Positions 23,901 through 35,639 of a DNA stretch of 64,000 nucleotides are shown here, one piece after another; the first letter of the stretch is position 1, and every line of letters begins with the position of its first letter. This DNA comes from Podocnemis expansa (Eukaryota > Chordata > Testudines > Podocnemididae): positions 34,236,256-34,300,255 of the forward strand of contig ML681990.1 of assembly GCA_007922195.1 (NCBI GenBank). Direction: 5' to 3'. The notes under the pieces were generated by a model. It had not been told where the DNA came from and ran no database searches. It saw only the letters and a list, made by a program, of their open reading frames with translations. The translations under genes and the position numbers were made by a program.

Positions 23901-24930
23901 CCAAAGAAATGATCAGAAATGCAGCCACAGAGCTGTCATTTTATGTTCCTTATTTAGAAGAGTTCCTGAGAGAATGTTAGCATAATTCTTTTAAATGTGA
24001 TTTAAAACTTTCAAACGTACCCTAAATTATCTCATATTAGTTAGTTACCGTTGCCAATCAGCCTGTCCCTAATCAGTAATAAATGAAACAAGTTTAAAAA
24101 TTAAAGGATCTTGTTAAAAATAGAGTATGAGCAACAAGAGATTTGATGCTCTGGAATGAAATACGAAGAAAACAAATGCATTATATTGTAAATAACAGTG
24201 GTCCGGGAAGCCAAAAGCAACTGAGATCATCATCTGTGAGAAAAAATATTCCTTTGACCACGAGCATCAATTCCTTCTGACTGCTTTACTAAATATCACC
24301 ACACATGAAACACAGAGAAAAATATGCACACAGACAACTATCAATAAATACAAATTCAGGCTCTCCCATCCTAATTAAGAGGGCAAACAGGATGTGGGGA
24401 GCTCAGTCCAGCTCCATGAGAAACTTCTGCTCTAGGGTTCATCAGGGATTAAGTGCAGGGTAGTGGCTGAGTGGTGGATTGCTACTCTGTTGATCCATCC
24501 GCCATTACCTGCCTCTCAGAGAGCAAAAGTTAACTTTACTACCCTGGAAAAGTTATCAAATGCTCAGTCCAACAAATACATATGGAGAAATTCCAGCATC
24601 TAGTACTAGTGAGTGCAGGTGTACAATGACTGTGTAATACTAGCGATCTGAGAACAAGGTTTGTTTAGAAATTTGCACAGAGATCTTCAGCTTACTTCAT
24701 TTCTCTGAAGCACTGCCCATGGAATCTGCATTCTGAAATCTGCATTCTGAAATTTGAATTTTTATGAATTGTAAAATTATTATTCTAATTGAATTGTTAG
24801 GAAAGCTCAACCTAGATCTTGAACTTCTTGTAAACCTATCATGTATGCACGCACATATACAGGCACCATAGTCAAAGACATATGCATGTACAAACTCCAG
24901 CCATCCCTAACACATTGTATTGGAATACTT
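20991..24930. other. intronic stretch, mostly unassigned
   Basis: Around 22010-22060 a CAAGGCTGGCCTTAGG end resembles one end of a hAT MITE, but the partner end was not found. A polyG tract lies near 22062. From 22440 to 24930 I see only AT-rich sequence plus the microsatellite at 23018-23057. Confidence 0.5.
23018..23057 (+). repeat. compound (TAT/ATC/AGC)n microsatellite
   Basis: TTATTATTATC grades into (ATC)n and then (AGC)n within 40 bases. A second ATC run lies at about 29166-29181. Confidence 0.9.
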
Positions 24931-24933
24931 CTC

Positions 24934-25910
24934 GGGTATGTTCACACACACTTCTTATTTCGAAACAACAGAGGTTGTTTCAAAATAAGAAATGCCATGT
25001 TCGCACGATGTACCGTTGTTTAGAAACAACAGGTTCCGTTGTTTCAAAACAACAGCGGTGTATCGAAACAACTTAAACCCCATTCCCTTTCGAAACCACG
25101 TTGTTTCAAAAGGATTTGTTTCGAAACAACACCGTTGGGTCATGTTCTTTCAGAACAGAGTGTTCCGAAACAACATTTGACCCTCAGCACCCTGGCCAGG
25201 GTGCTGAGGGCTGTCCCTCAGCCCCAGAAAGGGGGCTGCAGCCCCCGGCGGGGAGGTGAGCTGCTGCAGGATGGCTCACCCCCCCGCCCGGGCTGCCCCC
25301 AAACCCCACCACAGGTTCGAGGGCGCCTGGCTCAAGCCCGCCGCTGGGGGTGCCTCCAAACCCTGCTGTGGGGTTGGGGGTGCCCAGCTCAGCCCGCTGC
25401 TGCAGGGGCCAGGGTGAGCGTGGCCCTGGGATTCCCCGGCAGGAGCGACTGCACTGGGGACTCCCAGGGCTGCGCTCACCCCAACCCCTGCAGCAGTGGG
25501 CTGAGCCTGGTGCCCCCGACCCCGCGGTGGGGTTTCGGGGCAGCCCCGGTGGCGGGTTGAGCCAGGCACCCCCAACCCCATGGCGGGGTTTGGGGGGCAG
25601 CCCGAGCGGGGGGGTGAGCTGCCCCGCAGTGGCTCACCCCCCCCCCCACCGGGGGCTGCAGCCCCCTTTCTGGGGCTGCAGGGTGAGCCACGGTAGCAGC
25701 TCCCCCCAGGGGGCTGCCGCCCCCTGAAGCAGGTAACGAAATAGCAAGCCCACAGTGTGGACATGCTATTTCGTTTCCCACTTTTGTGTTATTTCGAGGA
25801 CAGTGTTTTTTAATTTAGAAATAACTTGTTTCAAAATGGCGTGTTATTTTGAAACAGCTTGTTTTGAAATGTCTTGTTTCGAAACAAGCCCTCTGTCTGT
25901 GAACATAGCC
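24934..25910. mobile_element. large MITE, GTCTACA-related family, with inverted GC-rich core
   Basis: Starts GGGTATGTTCACACACACTT and ends CTGTCTGTGAACATAGCC, with an exact 3-bp duplication CTC on both sides (24931-24933, 25911-25913). The arms hold TTTCGAAACAAC motifs in both orientations. The core (about 25185-25735) is very G+C-rich and partly self-complementary (for example TGCTGCAGGGGCCAGGGTGA against CCCCTGCAGCAGTGG). The 100-170-residue open frames here, on both strands, are artefacts of that composition. Confidence 0.75.
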
Positions 25911-26059
25911 CTCATGTCCAGCTTCTGAACAATGAGATAAAAGGAATTCTAAAGGCTTAGCCTGTAGTGGAACACTGTGCAACTGAGTAAGGGACAGCGG
26001 TGTATTAACAGATATAAACTAGTTAGAGCTGATCAAATTTTTTAATTTGAATTTTTAAA

Positions 26060-26290
26060 AAATGGGCAATAGTGACCTAGAGCCCTGAGCTGAGTTCTAG
26101 CTTCTGTTTTTGGCTCTTGTACTAGCCAGCTGGGTGACTCAAGGAAAGTCACTTCATCTCTTTGTAATGCGATTTCTCCCATCTATAAAATGTGGTAATG
26201 ATATTTACCTCATTTACAAAGGGCTGTGAGATCTACTGATGAAAAGCAACGTACAAGAGCTATACAAAGGCAATACATGAGCACAATATA
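26060..26290 (+). repeat. MIR-like SINE remnant
   Basis: Contains CTGGGTGACTCAAGGAAAGT, CACTTCATCTCTTTGTAATG, CATCTATAAAATGTGGTAAT and a tail ending GAAAAGCAACGTACAAGAGC. This is the MIR/CORE-SINE pattern 'GTGACCTTGGGCAAGTCAC ... CATCTGTAAAATGGGGATAA', then an L2-like tail. The same tail wording recurs at 63760-63810. Confidence 0.6.
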
Positions 26291-27054
26291 AAAGAGCTAT
26301 CTACAAGCTATTTTTAAAAGCAGAAACTTTCGGAAAAAGCTTCTAATTTCTCACAGAAATGTGAATTTTTGTTCCTTTTCCAACAGAATTCAACAGAATG
26401 CATAGATTGGCTTTTTTCTACTCTGACTTTTCTAACCTTCTTCAGCTTTGGCAAAAGTGTCAGAAGGAGAATAAAGAAAAAATGAAAAAGTGAGGAAATG
26501 CTTAGATATCATTCATTCTAGTGTACTAATTGGCAAAAATGGAGGGAGAAAAACAGTGAAAGAAAAAAGTCACATTAACAGTTCTGAAAAAAAAAACTCA
26601 CTAAAATCCTGAAGAAATGTAAAATCATTCTGTTTTAGAGAAAAAAAATGACTGATATTTTTCATATAACTGTTTCCCTTGTTTTGACCACCTCTGTATA
26701 CTACATTACTATTTTTCCTGTCAAGTGTGGAAAATCAATATTAATGGGAAAATTTAAGTGGACCTGTATGACTAAACAAATACTAAATGTATACTAAAAA
26801 TCAGCAATTATCTTCAGTAACTAAACTTCCCTGTGTCTAGGATGTGTGACTCTGCCAGGGTCTACAGGACTGTTTATGATTACCTTTCATATTAATACTT
26901 CATATTTGCAATAATTCATATGTGATATTCAATGTTTGGTGCCAACAGAAAGGTTATCTCCCAAGAATGATTATATGGTGTATATGTAGTTGTCATATCT
27001 GTAGTAGAAATCAGGAATATACTTGTTTTATTTGTACTCCAAGTTATTGGATTC

Positions 27055-27900
27055 TAAAGCATTCCCAGACTGGGTGGGCTGTAAAACCATTGTCCTCTTA
27101 ATGGCCTATTAAGGAAACTCTCAGCTACAGTGGGCCTAGGAAGAAACCTGTTCTACCAGTCACCCAGGCTGACCATATGACTTAATTCCATTTTGATTTA
27201 GCAAGGACTCTTCAGAGCATGGGCCATGTGAGAGGTAATAAAAGGCAGCAACCCCATTACCATTTTGTCTTCAGTCCGTCTGCAACCAACAACCTCCTCT
27301 GGAACTATTCTTCTGGAACTGAAGAAAGGACTGAGACCCACCCAGGTGCTGGGTATATACCACAGGCACTGGACTAAACTGCAAACTGCAGATTCTTCAG
27401 AGACCTGCTTTATATGGACTCTAAATCAGGAATAGGATTAACCTGCAAACTACAGGTTCTTCAAGGATTTGTTTTCTATGAATTCTAGGTCATTTGTATG
27501 TATGCAATTCACTTTGACCCTTTAATATCTTTCATACTTTTGTTTCTTTTCTTTTTATATTAAACCTTTAGTTATAGTTACTAAATGATTGGTGGGCAGC
27601 GTGGCATTTTGGGTAAGATCCAAGCCTATACTGTTCTGGGTAACGTCACTGGCCCCCTGGGGTCAGAAGAACCTATTTCTTTAAGAGACCCAGTGGCTAG
27701 GTGCAGACCGGAGGAGCTGATGTGCAATAAAGGTGGGTGATTCTATTTTGTTATGCTTGGTGATGACCAGAATGTGGAATCAGAACCATGTTTTGTTACA
27801 GACTGGGAGAATGGTTTAAGTACCACCTGTCAGTGGTTTGGGGGTTTGGCGCCTGGTTAGGAGTTTGCCCTGATTTTGGCATATTCAGAAGGTTATCCCA
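27055..27900 (+). repeat. LTR-like dispersed repeat, boundaries unclear
   Basis: Contains a TATA-like GAGGTAATAAAAGGCAGC near 27230 and a polyadenylation-like ATATTAAACCTTTAGTT near 27560. Blocks such as GGTGGGCAGCGTGGCATTTT and TGGGTAACGTCACTGGCC I associate with a dispersed sauropsid LTR-like repeat. No TG/CA ends or target duplication could be set. Confidence 0.3.
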
Positions 27901-27965
27901 GGAGGTTCAGGTCACAGGATGCAAAACTGGTGCTAAGCCTTGGCTGAGACATTTAGGCTCTATAG

Positions 27966-28247
27966 TCAGGTCTACATTTGGCAGGCCTTGCTGGTATTTC
28001 CAGTGGACCACCTTCACAAAGTAATACTGTGCATGCAGCTTACACTGGCAAAACCTGCTAGTACAGCTTACTTCAGCCATAACCAAGTGAAATAATCTAT
28101 ACTGACAAGACCATAGCTTTGGCATTATAACTGCATCAACATTGCATATGATTACTGGCTTTTGTTTGCACAGCGACTTTGGTCCCAAATCACATCTCAT
28201 CACAAACCTGACTGATGTAGGCTATGCTGGCAAAATTTGACCTGGTC
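27966..28247. mobile_element. small MITE-like inverted repeat
   Basis: CAGGTCTACATTTGGCAGG at the left is matched in inverse by GCTGGCAAAATTTGACCTGG at the right, with further inner pairing (CTTGCTGGTATTTCCAG against CACTGGCAAAACCTGC). No clear target duplication. Confidence 0.45.
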
Positions 28248-28249
28248 TT

Positions 28250-31200
28250 ATCCTCAAACACATAGCATTGCCCAGAAAGGCTAGAGTCAGGTCACATTTG
28301 ACACAAATGATAGTTATAAAAATGAAGAGTTAAATAAGCAATTATGCATAAGACTTACAAGGTATGTTTTTTCCTTTGGAATTTATTCTGTCAGAATAAA
28401 CAAGAACTGCTTCTTGTTTAGACTCAATATCTTTTTACAGCTCTTAAAAGCAACAGATGTGATATTTCAATGTAATTTTTTGCTGACAAATGATTGTAAC
28501 AGGCTAAAGTGGCCACAAATGTTTATCTGACTAAAATGAAAGTAATAACCATATGTGTTTACTTAGTCTTCATGGAGCTGTATAATTTAAGAAATTGCTA
28601 GAAGAAAGCTTTGAGATGCGTAAGCTATTCTTTGAAACAATTAAAATTCCTTATGCAATATTTCAAGTAGAAAGAGAAAGCTGTATATTTATTTATATTG
28701 CAATTATTAAAATCTAAACATTTAACATTTGAAACACAGAAAAAAGTTTATTTTTTATTTGAATCATGAAATATCTTGTTCTAGTATAATATCTGTGTTT
28801 GCACATACAAATCAGCACAGTATTTTGCCAGATTCCATATCATTTTATAAAACAGCAGTGATAAAGAACTTTCTTTGAAGTAAAGCTAAGCTTTCCTGAC
28901 TAAAAGCCACTCACAGGCTCCTTTAAAATTAAATGGCACAGGACTCCTTGTTCACACCCCCCTTTAAAACAGTACTTCTAAAGCTGAACCACAGTAAGTA
29001 TGACTAATTTAATTCCACCTCACTGAATGCTATATTTGAAGTCAATCTTGAAAAGAAATAATTGTATATCACATTTAACAATACAAATAAAAAATAATGC
29101 AAAGAATTGTTTGTAAAGTCTGACAACAGTTTAGAAAATTAAGTTCAAATTAACCAATGTTTTTTCATCATCATCATCATCTGGTAGCAACCACAAAGTG
29201 ATAGGAACTGTTTTTAGTTCTTTGGCAATCAAAACCCCTGTTCTGAAGGCTTTACAATAAAGAAGTGAAGCAATATACAAAGGATGGGAGAAAGAGATAC
29301 TGTCAAAATCCTAATCCTGCATACCCTTGCACATATATCTACTTCGTGCACAAATAGTTCCATTAGGCATTATGATACATTACCCAATTTTGTAAAATTG
29401 CTTTGGTAAAGTAAGGGAGATTCCCCTGAAGCAAAACTAGAGGATCACTCTACTATGTTATGTGAAGCACGACAAGTGATAAGCCTTATGTTATCCTATT
29501 TAATACACCTGCAATTGCTTTTATTATTAACACAAATGTTCAGCCTAAGCAAAACAAACAAAACCTTTTTAAATAGTGGGTCTCAATAACATCCTCCAGC
29601 AAGGATTTTTAGGCTTGGAATGACATTTTTCCCATACTGGACTTCTAAATGACAAGGATTTTTGGAATGCTAACTTAAAACAACAACCAACCAAGAAAAA
29701 ACCCCCTTAACATACTTGAAGTAGAGCCCAAACAGTAGAGCAATCAGTGATCAGAAATGCTACACATTCAACTAAACAGTGTTGCAACAAAATTAGCTCC
29801 TCCCAGCAGCCTGCAGGTTCATGTTAGAGATAGTACAGGTGTTGGTTATTTGTGGTTTCTTTTACAATTAAACAAATTAAATGTCACACTGCTCCTCTGT
29901 TCTACTCTTGGCTAAACATTATGAGAGTACATTATGACAAAAATAATTAAAATTGGGGACATATTTATATCACTTCCAAACTAAAACCATACCAATTGTA
30001 TTAATAGATGATATATAATATTGTCATTTACTAGAGATAGTTACCATGAGATTGTTGCAGCCATACAATGTCAGTAATGTAGTCATCACTGAAATAATAT
30101 TACTAGATGATGGACAGCTTATAGATTTCAGAGAAGAGTGTACTGATTCTGGGAAGAAAATCTTCTTGCAATGATTTCAAAAGTGGTGATGGTTTTGCAA
30201 TACACGATTTCCTAGTTATTCATCTCTAGCATTTTTTAAAAGGAATAACAGATTGCTTCACAGCTGTGAAATTCCTGCTTGCCAAAAATGTGATTGTAAT
30301 CACTGTCTACTCATCAAAGATGAATGATGGTACTGCCAATAAATATGAGTAGTGACTTAATGGAAACTCAGACCTATAAAACTTGGATGTCAAGTTTATT
30401 TTGGAAGGGACCAGGGCATGCTATTAACATAAACAGTATGTGTGGAGGCCCTGGCCAAAGCAATGAGGAATGTAGTCAGAAGAGCAAACGTCATTTTATT
30501 GCATGATTGACATATTTGTGTTGACGTACATGTTAAGATTTCAAGAAGTCTTCCACTATGACTATAAGGAGCACAACTAATTCAAGACATTTTTCCAACT
30601 CAAACCTGTGACTCTTAAGGACTAGAAAACAAATTTCAGCAATTAAGTCACTAGCCACTTTTTTAACCAGACAGAAACTAGTTTCTGTGGCGACAGTGTC
30701 TAAGCCACTTCTCCATATGATGTCCCATATGGTCTTGAATATAAATGGCATCCAACTTATATGGCCATTACTATCATACACTAAACTAGACCATTTGGTT
30801 TCTCACTCTAACAGTATGGAATTCAGCACAGACGATACTAAGAACAAAGTACCAGAGAATGAAAGATAATTTAAAGCATTGGCTAAAACAATGACAAACT
30901 TTCCAAAAAGTCAAGAAAATACATACTTCTCCAAACTAAGATGGAAATGTTACAGAACTAGATCTGTGCCAACATTAACAGCAGACTTTGGCCCACAGAA
31001 AATATTGGTAAAGATGACCTGGCTAGTTTGCTTTAGAAATTTGTGTAACTTCTACAACACAAAATAAATAAGTAATCAAGATTGTGTTTTTAAAAATAAC
31101 CTAGTAAATGAGTATATGCAATGACTTCCCAAATGGATCATGAGTAGGATTTTAGTGAGGAACTTTGGGATGGCAGCAAAGGCTTCTACCAATTGAGCTA

Positions 31201-31985
31201 AAGGAGCTTCTATATTAACTGGTAGCAGTTATAGTTTGGTGAACCAGTTGCTAGAGGTGGGGTTGGACACATAACATCCTAAAACCATAGATTACATTTG
31301 CAGCAGTCACCCCTCTTTAATAGACACAGATTTGCTAGGTTCTTTCTGAGAGACAGAGTGGCTAATTTGGATCTGCAGTGTTAGGGGTCTGGAATAGTAT
31401 CCGAGCCTCAGTAAAGTCAATTGCAGAACTCCAGTTGACTTCAATGAGGTCAGGATTTCATTCACCTCTGGCTTCTATTCCCAATGCCACCAATCTCTCA
31501 AGAAAATTATAACCTGGAAAAAGATTCTGTATGCTATGCAGGTTTTCAGCAGACTGCAAGCTGGGGGTGGGGAGGGGGTATCTAGGGGCCAAAGCAGGTT
31601 TTTTCAGAGTATGTTTACATGGCATACTAAGCCCAGATCTGCCTCAGGTTTAAGCCTGGGCCCACATTTGATCCACAAAGGAATGAGTCTGACCCAGACC
31701 AGGAACAATTCATGACTCAGGCCTGCTAGGAGTGTAGGTCAGAGCACTGGTATTTTGCAGCAGAAATGCAGCTCAAGTCCCTATCAACATACCTGGGTGT
31801 GGAGAGAAGGCCAATTCTACCCCACAATCCACTGGAGATGTGCCTCCTTCAGTCCCAAAACTTGCCACCTGCTTCTGGGGAACTGGAAGTAGCCTCCTGG
31901 TTCAAATACAGACGCTCTTCATTTAACCCTTTCTTTCCATATGTACTGCTCAACTGGAAACACAGTCAACACTGAGAGCCCCGTG
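28250..31985. other. intronic stretch with no recognised feature
   Basis: AT-rich sequence with short chance open frames. A scrap of the fold-back repeat (GGCACAGGACTCCTTGTT) lies at about 28935-28955. A fragment like a GTCTACA MITE end (GAGTATGTTTACATGGCATA) lies at about 31606. Confidence 0.5.
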
Positions 31986-31989
31986 TCTC

Positions 31990-32062
31990 CCTAAAGACTA
32001 GCAAATCTTTTCAGGCATAAGCTTTTGTGGGCTACAACCCACTCTGTCAGATGCGTGAAGTC
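31990..32062 (+). mobile_element. single arm of the TTAGTCTTTAA fold-back repeat
   Basis: CCCTAAAGACTAGCAAATCT, then GGCATAAGCTTTTGTGGGCT and ACCCACTCTGTCAGATGC: the left-arm order of the family seen complete at 38281 and 49165. Confidence 0.6.
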
Positions 32063-32426
32063 AACACTGATGTGTATTAACTATGGCCAAAAAAGTCCAG
32101 CATCAAGCACCTTGCCATTCGGCCAGTGGAATTGACTTCAACAAGACCACAAAAAATTATGAGTTATGCAAAACCACATTCAAGTGGCTGGCAGCACTGA
32201 TGATTGGCGGGACAGCACAACAAGGCAGTGAGTGGATCAAGAAGTAGAAGACAGTACCACAAAGTCAAGGATGCTAATGGCATCTTCAGGAACACCTTGT
32301 CTTCCTACTACTTTCACATGGAATTTGGCCAGGATCTGGGAACTATACTGAACATTGAGTCCACAAAGGTGCATGACAATCTGTTGAGAGGGGATGGCAT
32401 CCTTATACCATGATGTTAGGCACATT

Positions 32427-32931
32427 GGGTGTGTCTACACTGGAGGCTCTGTTAAGTCAACCTAACAAGGTTAACTTTAAGTTGACTTAAAGTTAACCTT
32501 GTTACATCAACTTACAAGGCCACTTTGAAAACTTCTGTTGACTGCCTGCATCCACACTCGCAGATGCTAGGTTGACGGAGGAGTGATACATTGCAGGTAG
32601 CTGTTCCACACCACCCTGGAGAAGTGCCTCCCTCTCCTGGCCACTCCTTTAAAACAGGAAGTGAGCACAGCACCCTTCATGGTGGCCAGGAACTCTGGAA
32701 GTGGGCCTCGAGGCCAGTCAGGTCAGCTTAAGGGCTTTCCCCATCTACATTGGATTAAATTGACTTAATAAGAACATCTTAAGTGTTAAATTGACCTTAA
32801 GAGGTGGTGTTATTAAGTCAACTTAAGGAAGCACTTAAATCAACTTAATAAAAGCTAAAAGTGGCCACAAGAGTCTGTAGGTCAACTTAACCTTCCTTAA
32901 ATCGAACTAAGGCTCCAGTGTAGACGTATCC
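32427..32931. mobile_element. palindromic MITE, GTCTACA family
   Basis: Starts GGGTGTGTCTACACTGGAGG and ends GCTCCAGTGTAGACGTATCC. Flanking triplets are ATT / ATG. The interior is TTAAGTTGACTTAA-type palindromes around a G+C-richer centre. Confidence 0.7.
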
Positions 32932-33445
32932 ATGAAAGGAGAGTCAGATGCCTGATGAGGGGCAAGAGGTGAGCATGGAGTTGATACTGGTTACCAAAGA
33001 GGCTATGCCACCACAGCAGTGACAGCACTTTTTGGGACTATACTTTATGGAGAGTATGGCAATTGATTGGTCTTTGACTACTGGTGGTAGATATGCCAAT
33101 GGCCTGAGATAGCTATTAAATGAAACAGATTCTCAGTTATTACAGAGGATTCTTTCTTGAGTGTCTTGCTGGTGAGTCTTGCCCACATACTCAGGGTTTA
33201 ACAGATCTCCATATATGAGGTCGGGAAGGAATTTTTCCCCAAGGCAGATTGGCAAAGGCTGTGGGGGCTTTTCACCTTCCACTTTAGTTTGGGGCACAAC
33301 TCAGTCGCTGGTGGATTCTCTGTACCTTAAAGTCTTTAAACCAGGATTTGAGAACTTTAAGAACTCAGTCATAAGTCAGAGTTTTATTACAGGAGTGGGT
33401 GGGTGAGGTTTTGTGGCCTGCATTGTACAGGAGGTCTTCCTCGAT

Positions 33446-34363
33446 TAGGAGTGTCAAAGTTACGGCCCACCAAAAGCACTGATCTGGTCTGCCAAAGTTG
33501 CTGATCCGGCCTGCGGAGCTGCTGCCAAGTCTGTGCCTGTCAGCCATCTACAGCAGCAGTGCACACTAAAGACAGGCTCCCACAGGTAGAGCAGAGTTAC
33601 ATGTACTTCTGACTCACTCACATGATCCAAGTCACTGCATAAAGGAAGCACTCCAGCCAATCTTGGCTCAGCTCTGCTGTGGTCCACCAACCAATCAGAG
33701 TCTCAGTTACAGCAGGCTAGGCCAGGGCCCATCACCACCCTCCACCCCAACTGTTCACTGTCAGTCAGCATGCTAATCTGATTGACAGCACATTGCATGA
33801 ATCACAAATAACAAAGGAAAAAGTGGCTGATGCCCACCTGGGAATGAGCCAATCAGAGGCCAGTCAGGACTGAGCCCAGGCAAAGGCCACCATGCTGAAT
33901 GACTGACAGTGAGTGGGTGGCAAAAACAATGAGGGTCCTTTGGTACCTTAAAGAGTGACAGATTTCTTCGGGCTTAAGCTTTTGTGGGTTCTAACCCAAT
34001 TCGTCAGATGAGTCTGTGGAGCGGAGGGGAGAGAGGCAGGAGCCCACCCTGCCTGTGTCTGTGATGGAGACTGATTGCCTGCCACCATGCAATAGAGGAA
34101 GTGGAAAGGGAAGGGGAATGGGATCTGGGAGCTATGCAACAGGGGAAGGGGGGGTGGAAGCGAGGGTGGGGAAGGGGGGCCCACGGAGTAGGGAAAAGGG
34201 AAGGTCTCAAAGCACCTGTAGGGGAGGGGAGAGGAAAGGGGAGCCCATGCCGCTCTGAAAGTGGCAGTGGAAATGGTTGGGAAGCCCATGTGGAGACACA
34301 GCCCCCATCAGGTGTCCTCCCCTCCAATGTGGCCCCCCACATTGAATGAGCTTGACACCTCTG
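33446..34363. mobile_element. hAT-type MITE inside a CR1-like tail
   Basis: Starts TAGGAGTGTCAAAGTTACGG and ends GAGCTTGACACCTCTG (inverse repeat AGGNGTGTCAA). Flanking CR1 sequence resumes directly after it. It is itself interrupted at about 33915-34015 by a fold-back repeat arm. The proline- and serine-rich open frames here are compositional. Confidence 0.65.
33915..34015 (+). mobile_element. fold-back repeat arm nested in the hAT MITE
   Basis: TTGGTACCTTAAAGAGTGAC, then GGGCTTAAGCTTTTGTGGGT and AACCCAATTCGTCAGATGAG: left-arm order of the TTAGTCTTTAA family. A third insertion layer (arm in hAT in CR1). Confidence 0.6.
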
Positions 34364-35108
34364 GACTAGGTGATCACATTGATCCCTTCTGACTTTGGAG
34401 TCTATGAGTCTATGACCTATAAAGAGATAACCCTGGGAACTAGCCCACTGCAGAATGGGTATCAGAACAAGAGCAAATGTCCGGTAAGTTTCTGAAACTA
34501 TATTTGTTATTATTAATATATGGATGGGAGGGATTTCCTGCTTATGGACCTACTAAACTATTAATGGGATTTGTGTGCTTCTGTTCACAACAAACACAGG
34601 CCAGCCTTGTCCTTGCCCCTAGTGCCACACAGGATACAAAATGCACACTGCAAAAAGAGAAGGGAAAGTTAAACAAGCAGTTGTGAATTTTTTATGCATT
34701 ACTTGCTAATTGTTAAGCATGGATTGGGGCTCTATAATTCATACCCACACAACACCCTCCCAGCTAATACAGTACGACTAATAAATGGGCCACACATGCA
34801 GTGTTGCAGACTGTGTGTGAGCTAAGTCCCCAAAAACGTGGCTATCCAAACAAAACCAGAATGTGTATTAGGTCCATTTCTTACTTTAATGTACAAGTAC
34901 AAACTGCAGTAAGCCTGTGTTGAGAGTCCCTGTTGCTGGCAGTCAGTTGGGGCTCTGCACAGATGCAGTATACTTGTAAGGCAGCTGCACTGCTTCGCCA
35001 TGAGTATTCAGCATCTTGTTGATTATACCATAGATCTTTATCGATTGTAGGAAGCAGCGTTGCTATAAGTAGTGATAAAAAGGACTTACATATAAGAACT
35101 ACGTACAG

Positions 35109-35630
35109 CAGTGTTTTCCAAGCTTTTTGGTTGAAGGGCCACAGATGTCATTTTTACAACCCTCAAGGGCCACCAGTATCTGCCAGCAGGCTGTTGCCCA
35201 CTGTAGTCAGATGGAAGGTGTTCGGCCATCTCCTCAGCCCTCTGGCTGCAGAAGGGAAACAACGTGAATTCTCTAGCCCTGCGTATGCCACCTGGGTCCC
35301 TAGGCAGTGGCTTCCTTCCACTGTCAGAGGGATGGATGATCAGTGCTCCCCTCCCACTGCCTCTAGCAGAAACTCCAGTGCCTACAGACCCAGCAGAGCA
35401 CTTTTCTGCATTCCCTACTACAGTCAAGGGGAGGGAAGCGCTGATCTCCTATCCCCTTGGCTGCACCAAGGAGCCAGCACTTGTCTTGCAGCCCCACATG
35501 AACATGCTCTACTTGGTTCCTTAGGCAGTGAGTGACTCCCTTATGCAGCCAGCAGGAGTGGAGTGGGGGGCCATTTTGAAAACCCCCACAGGCCAGTTTC
35601 AGCCCCTGAGGCACAGACTGGGAACCACTG
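35109..35630. mobile_element. hAT-type MITE
   Basis: Starts CAGTGTTTTCCAAGCTTTTT and ends GCACAGACTGGGAACCACTG, with flanks ACGTACAG / ATGTAAAG (6 of 8). Open frames inside on both strands are not genes. Confidence 0.75.
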
Positions 35631-35639
35631 ATGTAAAGC

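Larger units (their letters stand above)
33120..34420 (+). mobile_element. CR1-like LINE 3' end, split by a hAT MITE
   Basis: The left piece (to about 33445) has GGTCGGGAAGGAATTTTTCC and GGCAGATTGGCAAAGGC and ends in GCATTGTACAGGAGGTC. The right piece (34364-34420) continues GACTAGGTGATCACATTGAT and ends TCTATGAGTCTATGACC, the short tandem tail of this LINE class. The insertion between them is the hAT element at 33446-34363. Confidence 0.65.

Noticed and set aside
25039..25781. Overlapping 100-173-residue Pro/Gly-rich frames on both strands.
   Set aside because: All lie in the G+C-rich core of the MITE at 24934-25910; simultaneous open frames on both strands follow from stop-poor composition.
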